NCBI RefSeq assembly: GCF_018784445.1
Contig: NZ_WQOH01000005.1
Coordinates: 47,212-111,211 of the forward strand
DNA length: 64,000 nucleotides
Source: Gemmiger formicilis
GTDB lineage: Bacteria; Bacillota; Clostridia; Oscillospirales; Ruminococcaceae
Reading direction: 5' to 3'
Positions 8,900 through 15,375 of the stretch are shown piece after piece. How positions within the stretch are numbered: position 1 is the first letter of the stretch; every line of letters starts with the position of its first letter. A model generated the notes under the pieces. That model saw only the letters and a program-made list of their open reading frames with translations. It did no database searches and was not told the DNA's origin. The translations under genes were made by a program, and so were the position numbers.

Positions 8900-9139
8900 A
8901 TGACTGAACAGGAAATTCTGAACGCGGTACAGGATATTTTCCGCGATAATTTTGACGATGACACCCTTGAGATCACCCGCAGCACCTGCGCCGACGATAT
9001 CGAGGACTGGGACAGCCTGGAGCAGATCAACCTGCTGACCGCCATCGAGAAGAAGTTCAACATCAAGTTCAAGCTGGCCGACGTCCGTGGCCTGAAGGAC
9101 GTGGGCGACCTGCTGGACCTGGTTGCACGGATGGTGTAA
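8900..9139 (+). CDS. Acyl carrier protein
   Basis: A 79-aa carrier that bears a 4'-phosphopantetheine arm on the serine of the DSLEQINLL motif (about residue 40). Acidic and helical as expected. The start follows AAAGGAG. It is the first gene of a four-gene cassette with MaoC hydratase, SDR reductase and a GNAT transferase, and no ketosynthase is present, so it is probably a dedicated carrier rather than the housekeeping AcpP. The attached acyl group cannot be read from sequence. AcpS at 43813-44193 could install the cofactor. Confidence 0.9.
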   Translation: MTEQEILNAVQDIFRDNFDDDTLEITRSTCADDIEDWDSLEQINLLTAIEKKFNIKFKLADVRGLKDVGDLLDLVARMV

Positions 9140-9207
9140 ATCTCAATATCGTTTTGGGGCGGCATCCTGCCGCCTTTTTTCAAATGCTTTTGCCAAAGGA
9201 GCCTGCC

Positions 9208-9624
9208 ATGAACCACTACACGCTGGCGGAAATGACCCCCGGCCTGACCGAGGAGTTTACCGTGACCGTCACGCCGGAAATGATGGACGCCTTCCGCGCC
9301 ATCACCGGGGACGTCTCCCCCATCCACATCGACGCTGACTATGCCAAGGGCCGCGGCTACCCCGGCCGCGTCGTCTATGGGATGCTGGGAGCGAGCTTTT
9401 TCTCCACGCTGGCGGGCGTCTACCTGCCCGGCGAGCACTGCCTGCTGCACGGCGTGGAGTGCAAGTTTGCCAAGCCCATTTTCATCGGCGACACGCTGAC
9501 CATCAAGGGCACCGTCGTGAACGTCAGCGAAATCGGCAGCGAGGCCGAAATCAAGGCCGTCATCACCAACCAGGACGGCAAGCGCGTGACCCGCGGCATT
9601 ATCAAGGCCGGGTTAGCGAAATAA
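9208..9624 (+). CDS. MaoC-family hot-dog dehydratase/hydratase
   Basis: A 138-aa single hot-dog-fold protein with the (R)-specific enoyl hydratase signature around residues 30-55: ITGDVSPIHIDADYA, where Asp and His are the catalytic pair, followed by GRVVYGMLGAS. Known relatives interconvert enoyl- and (R)-3-hydroxyacyl thioesters. Next to an acyl carrier protein and an SDR, it most likely works on carrier-bound short acyl groups. The start is the ATG after AAAGGAGCC. Confidence 0.85.
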   Translation: MNHYTLAEMTPGLTEEFTVTVTPEMMDAFRAITGDVSPIHIDADYAKGRGYPGRVVYGMLGASFFSTLAGVYLPGEHCLLHGVECKFAKPIFIGDTLTIKGTVVNVSEIGSEAEIKAVITNQDGKRVTRGIIKAGLAK

Positions 9625-9638
9625 AGAGGAGAAAAACC

Positions 9639-10379
9639 ATGTCTTATACCTATCTTATCACCGGCGCTACCAGCGATGTGGGCCGCGCACTGATCGAGCG
9701 GCTGCTGACCGCCGCCCCCGACGCCACTGTGCTGGCCCAGGGCTGCGGCGACCTGGAAAAGCTGGCCGACCTTTGCGCCCGCTTTCCCGGCCAGGTGTGC
9801 CCCTTTGACGTTGACCTGTCCGACCGCGCCAAAGTCGATACCTTTGTGCAGGTGCTGGCGGCGTCTGCCCCCGCGCCGACGCATTTCATCCACCTGCCCG
9901 CACTGCCGGTCGTCAACGCCAAGTTCAAGGCCTTTGACCAGACCCGTTTTGACCGCGATTTGGAAATTCAGGTCCACAGCGCCGTGCGTATCTGCCGCGC
10001 CGTGCTGCCCGCCATGGCCAAGGCCAAGTTTGGCCGCGTGCTGTTCATCCAGACCAGCTATACCATCGGCTGCCCGCCCAAAAACACCGCCGCCTACGTC
10101 ATGGCGAAAAGTGCCATCGGCGGGCTGGTCAAGAGCCTGGCCGTCGAGTACGCCCGCTTCGGCGTCACGGTCAACTGCGTGGCCCCCAGCATGATGGAGA
10201 CGAATTTCTTAAAGGATACCCCTGACCTCATCGTGCAGGCCGCCGCCGAAGAAAACCCCATGGGCCGCAACGCGACGCCCGCCGATGTTGTCCCCGCCAT
10301 GGCGTTCCTGCTCTCCGACGAGGCACGGTTCATCACCGGCGTAACGCTGCCGGTCACAGGAGGGTCTGCCATTGTCTGA
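9639..10379 (+). CDS. SDR-family oxidoreductase (3-oxoacyl-carrier reductase-like)
   Basis: A 246-aa classical short-chain dehydrogenase: cofactor motif TGATSDVG (residues about 7-14), catalytic YVMAK (the YxxxK pair) and a VNCVAPS substrate-loop stretch as in FabG proteins. The C-terminus GVTLPVTGGSAIV is also FabG-like. Expected reaction: NAD(P)H reduction of a 3-oxoacyl thioester to 3-hydroxyacyl. AGAGGAG precedes the start. It overlaps the next gene by 8 bases, so the two are translationally coupled. Confidence 0.85.
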   Translation: MSYTYLITGATSDVGRALIERLLTAAPDATVLAQGCGDLEKLADLCARFPGQVCPFDVDLSDRAKVDTFVQVLAASAPAPTHFIHLPALPVVNAKFKAFDQTRFDRDLEIQVHSAVRICRAVLPAMAKAKFGRVLFIQTSYTIGCPPKNTAAYVMAKSAIGGLVKSLAVEYARFGVTVNCVAPSMMETNFLKDTPDLIVQAAAEENPMGRNATPADVVPAMAFLLSDEARFITGVTLPVTGGSAIV

Positions 10380-11367
10380 GACAACTTTCCGGCTGGCACG
10401 CCTGGGTGAGGATACCGCCATCATTGACTTCATCAACGAAAATTTTGATATGCGTCTGCCGCTGCTCAATCGGCCCGAGCTGTTCCATCACTACTATGCC
10501 GGCCGCAGCGGCATCCCGCAGTTTGCCGTAGCGGAGGAGGACGGCCGGTACGTCAGCGCCGCTGGGTACATACTGGCCAACACCAAGCGCAAGCCTGATA
10601 TCTGGGTCAGCGTCTGGGTGGCCGCCAAGGGCCACAACGGCGTCGGGCTGGAATTGATGAACGCCCTGCCCGGCCTACTGAACGCCGACGTGGTGGCCTG
10701 CAACAATATCCGCCCCAACACCTGCACGTTTTACCAGTTTTTGGGCTGGAAGGCCGAACGCCTGCCCCACTACTACCGCCTGGGCCGCCGCCGCGCCTAC
10801 TATCTGGCAAAGCCGCTGCGGTATTCCCTGCCCCCTGTGCAGCGCGATTTAGGCCTTGCTAAGGTGGCGGACGCCGCCGACCTGATCTCGCTGGGGATGC
10901 CCGCCACGCCCCACACGCCCCGCAAGGATGTGTGGTATATGCGGCGGCGGTATTTCCACTACCCGCACTTCAAGTATGACGTCTGGGCCGCGCAGGAGAA
11001 CGGCAAGCTGCTGGCCTACGTCGTGACCCGCACGGTGTCCGCCCAGGACACCGGCTGCGCCGCCGTCGTACGGCTGGTGGATTTCATCGGTGAGGACGCC
11101 GTGCTGCCCCGCCTGGGTGCCGCGCTGGACGCGATTTTAAACCACGCGGGTGCCGAGTACATGGACTGCTACAACGCCGGCATCCCCGCCGACGTCTGGC
11201 TTGCCGCCGGCTTCACCGAGCGCATCGAGGGCGACGGCTGCATCATCCCCAATTACCTGACCCCGCCCCTGCACGAGAACACCGAGTATTATTATTTCAC
11301 GAATAAGCCCGAGAATTTCGTGATGTTCAAAGCGGACGGCGACCAAGATCGACCGAATTTGAAGTAA
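10372..11367 (+). CDS. GNAT-type acyltransferase
   Basis: A 331-aa protein. I read a TTG start at 10372: AGGAGG ends 8 bases upstream and the frame has no better start. The N-terminal half resembles a GNAT fold (RLGEDTAIIDFINENFDMRLP, then a V-x-V-G-like segment WVSVWVAAKGHNGVGLELM near residues 78-96), and the second half also looks acyltransferase-like with an ACNNI/YMDCYN pair. As last gene of the acyl-carrier cassette it may move the acyl group made by the other three enzymes onto a sugar or amine acceptor. Acceptor unknown. Confidence 0.7.
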   Translation: MSETTFRLARLGEDTAIIDFINENFDMRLPLLNRPELFHHYYAGRSGIPQFAVAEEDGRYVSAAGYILANTKRKPDIWVSVWVAAKGHNGVGLELMNALPGLLNADVVACNNIRPNTCTFYQFLGWKAERLPHYYRLGRRRAYYLAKPLRYSLPPVQRDLGLAKVADAADLISLGMPATPHTPRKDVWYMRRRYFHYPHFKYDVWAAQENGKLLAYVVTRTVSAQDTGCAAVVRLVDFIGEDAVLPRLGAALDAILNHAGAEYMDCYNAGIPADVWLAAGFTERIEGDGCIIPNYLTPPLHENTEYYYFTNKPENFVMFKADGDQDRPNLK

Positions 11368-11374
11368 AAAAATG

Positions 11375-11415
11375 CACCGATGGCTTTTCCGGCTGGAAAG
11401 GCTATCGGTGTTTTT
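11375..11415 (+). terminator. Terminator of the acyl carrier protein cassette
   Basis: Stem CACCGAT-GCTTTTCC with complement GGAAAGGC-ATCGGTG, followed by TTTTTGATTTTATTTT. It closes the plus-strand cassette 8 bases after the last stop codon. Confidence 0.8.
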
Positions 11416-11440
11416 GATTTTATTTTAAATGCAAAATAAA

Positions 11441-11472
11441 AACCGCCAGACATCAAACGATATCTGGCGGTT
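11441..11472 (-). terminator. Terminator of the tRNA-Gln/tRNA-Pro unit
   Basis: Stem AACCGCCAGA/TCTGGCGGTT just after the tRNA-Pro 3' end on the minus strand, followed by TTTATTTTGC. Confidence 0.75.
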
Positions 11473-11477
11473 TTCAG

Positions 11478-11550
11478 TCGGAGTGACGGGATTTGAACCC
11501 ACGGCCTCTTGGTCCCGAACCAAGCGCGCTACCAACTGCGCTACACCCCG
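11478..11550 (-). tRNA. tRNA-Pro (anticodon CGG)
   Basis: 73-base cloverleaf. The anticodon stem-loop is CTTGG-TTCGGGA-CCAAG with CGG at positions 34-36. The T-arm GTTCAAATC and D-arm GCGCAGTTGGTAGCGC are intact; one G-U pair lies in the acceptor stem. No CCA is encoded. It is transcribed after tRNA-Gln from the promoter at 11699-11727. Confidence 0.95.
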
Positions 11551-11588
11551 GAAAGAAAAACCGCAGCAGCTAAGCTGCTGCGGTGTGG

Positions 11589-11659
11589 TTGGGGATGAGA
11601 GGATCGAACTCCCACGGGCGGAGTCAGAGTCCGCTGCACTACCATTATGCGAATCCCCA
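11589..11659 (-). tRNA. tRNA-Gln (anticodon CTG)
   Basis: 71-base cloverleaf with anticodon stem-loop GCGGA-CTCTGAC-TCCGC, anticodon CTG. The acceptor stem TGGGGAT pairs with ATCCCCA. A short hairpin (CCGCAGCAGC/GCTGCTGCGG, 11562-11584) separates it from tRNA-Pro and may guide processing. Confidence 0.95.
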
Positions 11660-11698
11660 TCGGGTTTTGTTTTGGGCGTCTGCCCTCAACGCTCATAT

Positions 11699-11727
11699 AT
11701 TATAGCGTGCCCGGTGGGATTTGTCAA
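11699..11727 (-). promoter_or_regulatory. Promoter of the tRNA-Gln/tRNA-Pro unit
   Basis: Consensus TTGACA, 17-base spacer, TATAAT on the minus strand, 40 bases upstream of tRNA-Gln. Confidence 0.85.
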
Positions 11728-11797
11728 CGCTTTTTTTGAAAAAACTCTCCTTTTTTTGCGAACTTTTTTATCTCTTCAAAAATTTTGCGATCCTGCG

Positions 11798-11902
11798 CTA
11801 AACTTCTGTCTCCCGCTCGCGGAAGATACGCGGGAAGATCTGCCCTTCGGCCAGCTGGGCGGTCATATCCTGCTGCGGTTTGGCAGCGGTTTGGGTTTGC
11901 AT
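11798..11902 (-). CDS. Possible 34-residue peptide after yitT
   Basis: ATG at 11902 to TAG, coding MQTQTAAKPQQDMTAQ... with EGQIFPRIFRERETEV at the end. It sits 6 bases after the yitT stop codon on the same strand and has base composition like the coding genes, unlike the AT-rich stretch after it. There is no clear ribosome binding site and I recognise no family. Otherwise 11660-11908 holds only the tRNA promoter. Confidence 0.25.
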   Translation of the reverse strand: MQTQTAAKPQQDMTAQLAEGQIFPRIFRERETEV

Positions 11903-11908
11903 GGGGTT

Positions 11909-12763
11909 TCACACTTTCGGCCGATACCGTATGTCCGACACGGTGTAGACCGTGATGAAGGCCTGCGGATCCTCCTGGTTCATATAGTTCATCAATTTCT
12001 GGTATTCGTTCTTGTCCACGATGGTGATGATTTCCCGCCGCTTCTGCATATTGTAGGCACCGTAGGATTCATACACCGTCGCGCCGCTGTGCAGGTCGCT
12101 GAGGATGAAGCGGCGCAGCGCTTCCTCTTTTTCGGTGATGATGCAGACACGGCGCTTGATGTTGTGGTCAAAGATAAAGTGGTCCAGCACAAGGCCATTG
12201 AAATAGGTGCCTAAAATGCTTAACACCACGGTCTTTTTGTCGTAGACCAGCGCCGCCGAGAGCGCCACGCACATACCGGACAGCGACATGGCGCGGCCAA
12301 GCTCCATATGCAGGTACTTGTTCATGATCTTTGCCACGATATCCAGCCCGCCCGACGATGCGTTGCGGTTGAACAGGATGCTCAATCCCACGCTGACGAC
12401 AAGGATATAGCACAGCACGTCCAGTTCCTGGCTGTCGGTCAGCGAGCCGATATCCGGGAAAAGCCGCTCAAACAGGGCGATGAACACCGGCAGCATGACG
12501 CTGGTGTAGACGGTCTTGACACCGAATTCCCGCCCGCAGGTGAAAAAGCCGATGATGAGCAGCACGACGTTCAAAATCATCGTGATGGCGGACAGTGGCA
12601 ACGGCACAAAGTTTGCCAGCACAATGCCCAAGCCCGAAATACTGCTGACCGACGCATGGCTTGGCACGAGGAAGAAATACACGGCAGCCGCAATGATGGC
12701 TACACCCCCGGTCAGGATGGCGGCTTCTTTTACCAGAGCCGCAGTGTCGATTGTCTTTTTCAT
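11909..12763 (-). CDS. YitT family membrane protein
   Basis: A 284-aa protein with about five to six hydrophobic segments in residues 12-200 (YitT/DUF161 region, e.g. AAILTGGVAIIAAAVYFFLVP and the conserved SSGGLDIVAKIMNK) followed by a soluble C-terminal DUF2179 domain (about 205-280, RREIITIVDKNEYQKLMNYM). The family is widespread in Firmicutes and its transport role is not settled. It lies 9 bases after the flavin-binding protein gene and shares its transcript. Confidence 0.85.
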   Translation of the reverse strand: MKKTIDTAALVKEAAILTGGVAIIAAAVYFFLVPSHASVSSISGLGIVLANFVPLPLSAITMILNVVLLIIGFFTCGREFGVKTVYTSVMLPVFIALFERLFPDIGSLTDSQELDVLCYILVVSVGLSILFNRNASSGGLDIVAKIMNKYLHMELGRAMSLSGMCVALSAALVYDKKTVVLSILGTYFNGLVLDHFIFDHNIKRRVCIITEKEEALRRFILSDLHSGATVYESYGAYNMQKRREIITIVDKNEYQKLMNYMNQEDPQAFITVYTVSDIRYRPKV

Positions 12764-12772
12764 CGTGTCCTA

Positions 12773-13249
12773 TCAACTCTCCTTGATCCGCTTGCCGGTC
12801 ATATGCTCAGGCGTCAGGGCCAAGCAGAGCACCCGGTCCCTGGCCGCGGCGATCTCGGCGTCGATATAAGCGGCATCGTCGGTGAACTTTTCGGCCAGGC
12901 GGCGGCAGGCGGTTTCAGTCAGGGCGGCATCCGTCACCGGGGCGATGCGCCCAAACACGATGACACTGCAAAAATGCAGCGGCCACTCCCCTGCCACGCA
13001 CTGTCCTTCGTCGTGTACGCAGAAGGACGCCTTATCGCAGGCGCGGATGGCGTCAATCTTGTGTCCTTCCTTCGCACCGTGGAAGTAGAGCTTTCCGTCA
13101 GTCTCATTGTACCAGTAGTCGATGGGCAGGCCGTAGGGGTAGCCATTCTCCCCCAGCAGTGACAGCACCCCGCGGGGCTGGCTGCGCAGAACGGCCAGGC
13201 ATTCCTCCCGGGTAAGCTCCTGTTTAAAGCGGCGCATGGTTCTGAACAT
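12773..13249 (-). CDS. Pyridoxamine 5'-phosphate oxidase-fold (flavin-binding) protein, NimA-like
   Basis: A 158-aa split-barrel protein: MRRFKQELTREECLAVLRSQPRGVLSL at the start and a GLPIDYWYNETDGKLYFHGAKEGHKIDAIR core (about 40-70) match the nitroimidazole-reductase-like branch, which binds flavin or heme; function in most members is unassigned. AGGAGG precedes the start. The promoter is at 13283-13311. First gene of a two-gene unit with yitT. Confidence 0.8.
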   Translation of the reverse strand: MFRTMRRFKQELTREECLAVLRSQPRGVLSLLGENGYPYGLPIDYWYNETDGKLYFHGAKEGHKIDAIRACDKASFCVHDEGQCVAGEWPLHFCSVIVFGRIAPVTDAALTETACRRLAEKFTDDAAYIDAEIAAARDRVLCLALTPEHMTGKRIKES

Positions 13250-13282
13250 ACTGGTTTCCTCCTCTATTGGCTGCTGCTATTG

Positions 13283-13311
13283 ATACTAGCACAAATCGCG
13301 GCGGGATACAA
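13283..13311 (-). promoter_or_regulatory. Promoter of the flavin-binding protein/yitT unit
   Basis: TTGTAT, 17-base spacer, TAGTAT on the minus strand, about 34 bases before the start codon. Confidence 0.55.
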
Positions 13312-13327
13312 TGGGCAAGTTTGGAAC

Positions 13328-14056
13328 TCACCCGCAGCAGTATCGCTCGATGGCTTTCCGGGCGAACTCCGCCGCGCCGGGGCCGCCCGCTGCGTTGATG
13401 TTCGCGGTAAATTCGCCGCCCGCACCGTACATCTGGCCCAGGCTGTGCAAAATTTCTTTGGTGCAGGTGTAGTAATGTTCCGTGATGAACGCCTGCAATT
13501 TCTGCACCTGTGCCTGCACGGCCGGGTCAGCCGGGTCTTTCGTCTGCATGTGGCCGAACGCCGCGACCAGGGCCATCAACGCACGGGCGTTTTCCTGCTG
13601 GGCCTGTGTTGTCTCATGGGCGTTCTTTGTCTCGTACTCCTGGTAGGCCGCCGTTGCGCCCCACTGCTGTTTGGCCTTTGCGGCGTACTCATCGAGCTTC
13701 TTCGTGTCAAATGCGGTAAAATCCATGGCATTTCCTCCTGTTTGTCGGATGTTTTCCGCGAGAGTGATGAGGCTTTCCAGATGCCGTTTTTGCAGGGTCA
13801 GCAGCTCGATTTGCTGTTCCAGCGCCTTTTCCCGGTCGAAGTGCGGGTTTTGCAGGATCACGGCGATCTCTTTTAACGAGAATTTCAACTCACGGAACAA
13901 CAAAATCTGCTGCAAGGTCTCCAGGGTGGTGGCATCGTAGAGGCGGTAGCCCGCCTCGGTGCGGGTGCCGGGGTGCAGCAAGCCGATTTGGTCGTAATAT
14001 TGCAGGGTGCGCACGCTCACACCGGTCAGGCGGCTGACCTCTTTTACAGTCATCAT
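13328..14056 (-). CDS. MerR-family regulator with TipAS effector domain
   Basis: A 242-aa transcription factor. Residues 1-70 are the MerR winged helix-turn-helix (VKEVSRLTGVSVRTLQYYDQIGLL), then a long dimer helix (about 75-115), then a TipAS-type drug-sensing domain (about 120-242, KLDEYAAKAKQQWG...YCCG). TipA proteins bind thiopeptide and other antibiotics and activate their own genes. The start is the first ATG of the ATGATG pair, 6 bases from AAAGGAG. Its promoter has a 19-base spacer, the usual MerR target design, so autoregulation is likely. No obvious dedicated target gene adjoins it. Confidence 0.85.
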   Translation of the reverse strand: MMTVKEVSRLTGVSVRTLQYYDQIGLLHPGTRTEAGYRLYDATTLETLQQILLFRELKFSLKEIAVILQNPHFDREKALEQQIELLTLQKRHLESLITLAENIRQTGGNAMDFTAFDTKKLDEYAAKAKQQWGATAAYQEYETKNAHETTQAQQENARALMALVAAFGHMQTKDPADPAVQAQVQKLQAFITEHYYTCTKEILHSLGQMYGAGGEFTANINAAGGPGAAEFARKAIERYCCG

Positions 14057-14083
14057 AGCGCTTTCTCCTTTCGCGGTAGTTTC

Positions 14084-14114
14084 AGCATACAGTATCACGC
14101 AGCGTCAGGGTCAA
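14084..14114 (-). promoter_or_regulatory. MerR-type promoter with 19-base spacer
   Basis: TTGACC, 19-base spacer, TATGCT on the minus strand, directly upstream of the TipAS-type regulator. The over-long spacer is typical of promoters twisted into shape by MerR proteins. Confidence 0.65.
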
Positions 14115-14179
14115 GAGGAAATTGCAAAAAAATTCTGCCGTTATTGTAGCATACATTTTTAGAAAGGGGAAATCCGAAT

Positions 14180-14196
14180 TGTGCGCAGCGTTACAA
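14180..14196 (-). repeat. Inverted iteron copy at the left edge of the array
   Basis: Read on the minus strand: TTGTAACGCTGCGCACA, a 17-base match to the array repeat in opposite orientation. It precedes the first direct copy by 22 bases. Confidence 0.7.
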
Positions 14197-14218
14197 CCCG
14201 GAAATTTTTCTGCTGGGG

Positions 14219-15207
14219 TTGTTATTCGCGGCACAATTCAGGAGCCGGGTGCAATTTTGGGTGTTGGAATCGCCGGCACAGTTTTCTACACACTGTATTG
14301 TTATCGGCAGCACAGTTCGGCTCAGGATTTTAGGGTTTGGTATTGTTATCGAGCGCACAGTTTGCGAAAAATGCTATTGTTATTTACAGCACAGTTTGCC
14401 GGGGCAAGCGGCAGGATTTTTGCAAAATCTATTGTTATCCAGCGCACAATTCGGAAAAATTCACGGGCTTTTGGGGGTTGTTATCGGCGGCACATTTCTG
14501 TTGCCGGGCCAAAATCAAGGTTGTTATGTACGGCACATTTCCAAAAATTCTGCCGGCTTTTCCCCTGTTGTTATTTGCAGCACATTTTCTGGGTGGGGGT
14601 TGTTATTCAGCGCACAGTTTACAGTATGTATAATTTCATTTTTGCAGCGACGGGTGTTGTTATTCACGGCACATTTTGCAAAAAATCACTGCTTAGCGTG
14701 CCTTTCCAGTTGTTATTCACGGCACAATTCCCGCAAAAATTTCTGTTGGGGTTGTTATTCAGCGCACAATTCCGTAAAAATTCTGCTTTTGCCGGGCAGA
14801 TTGTTAGTCTCGACACAATTTCAAGAATTTTCGCCGGGTGTTGTTATTCACAGCACAATTTGATTTTTTGAGAATTTTCCGGGATTTTTGCAAAATTTCC
14901 GATTTTTCTGCCCCTGTTGTTATTCGCAGCACAATTCCCGCAAAAATCTTTTTTGAACTTCTGAGTGTTGGAATTGAGCGCACAATTTGAATGGTTCCCA
15001 GAATTTCAAAAATCCCTTCTCTGGGGTTGTTATTCAGCGCACAGTTCCCAAAATCCGCCAAATCGGCACCGCACGATTCTTGCCCAAAAAATAATTTTTT
15101 CGGGTTGTTATGCCCGGCACATTGTAGCTTTGCGCACAAAACAGTTGTTATTTACAGCACACCGCAGTTGGAATCCGCGGCACATTTCTGTTGTAATTTT
15201 CGACACA
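14219..15207 (+). repeat. Iteron-like array: 23 direct 17-bp repeats upstream of rep
   Basis: Consensus TTGTTAT-N5-GCACA. Copies start at 14219, 14264, 14298, 14343, 14377, 14432, 14478, 14521, 14568, 14600, 14657, 14710, 14752, 14801, 14841, 14917, 14968, 15027, 15105, 15122, 15145, 15168 and 15191, all on the plus strand. All 23 begin TTG; 18 begin TTGTTA; 21 end GCACA and two end ACACA. The middle five bases vary. Start-to-start spacing is mostly 32-59, then 17 and 23 at the rep end. Spacers are AT-rich with repeated AAAATTCTGCCGGG-like text. The copies face a Rep_3 initiator gene, as iterons do in theta-replicating plasmids. No gene is supported here. Confidence 0.9.
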
Positions 15208-15245
15208 GCTACACATTATTTCTAAATATATATAAATAGAGAGTA
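15208..15245. other. AT-rich stretch between array and rep promoter
   Basis: Contains CTAAATATATATAAATAGAG, the longest A/T-only run near the array. In iteron origins such a stretch is where strands open. Assignment as an unwinding element is inference. Confidence 0.4.
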
Positions 15246-15292
15246 AAAAGCCAAGAACGAAAAAGCAGGGATTTTGAGCGGCATCGTCAAAA

Positions 15293-15341
15293 TGTGTCGG
15301 ATATTACAATAATTGACACATGACGCACAATCTGCTATCAT
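15293..15341 (+). promoter_or_regulatory. rep promoter with inverted iteron operator
   Basis: TTGACA (15313-15318), 17-base spacer, TATCAT (15336-15341). Immediately upstream, 15293-15309 is an inverted iteron (minus strand TTGTAATATCCGACACA), close to the last array copy TTGTAATTTTCGACACA. A second iteron-like 17-mer, TTGACACATGACGCACA (15313-15329), overlaps the promoter. Together TGTGTC...GACACA frames the -35 box. This is the layout expected for autorepression by Rep dimers. Confidence 0.7.
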
Positions 15342-15375
15342 ACGTGTAATGTGTTGAAGAAGATGAGGTCACGCC

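Noticed and set aside
14122..14871. Long open frames across the repeat array
   Set aside because: They arise because the 17-mer and spacers lack stops in some frames; the peptides are just translated repeats, with no ribosome binding site.
14219..15207. CRISPR array
   Set aside because: Repeats are 17 bp, degenerate in the middle, with spacing from 17 to 78 bases, and no cas genes are near.
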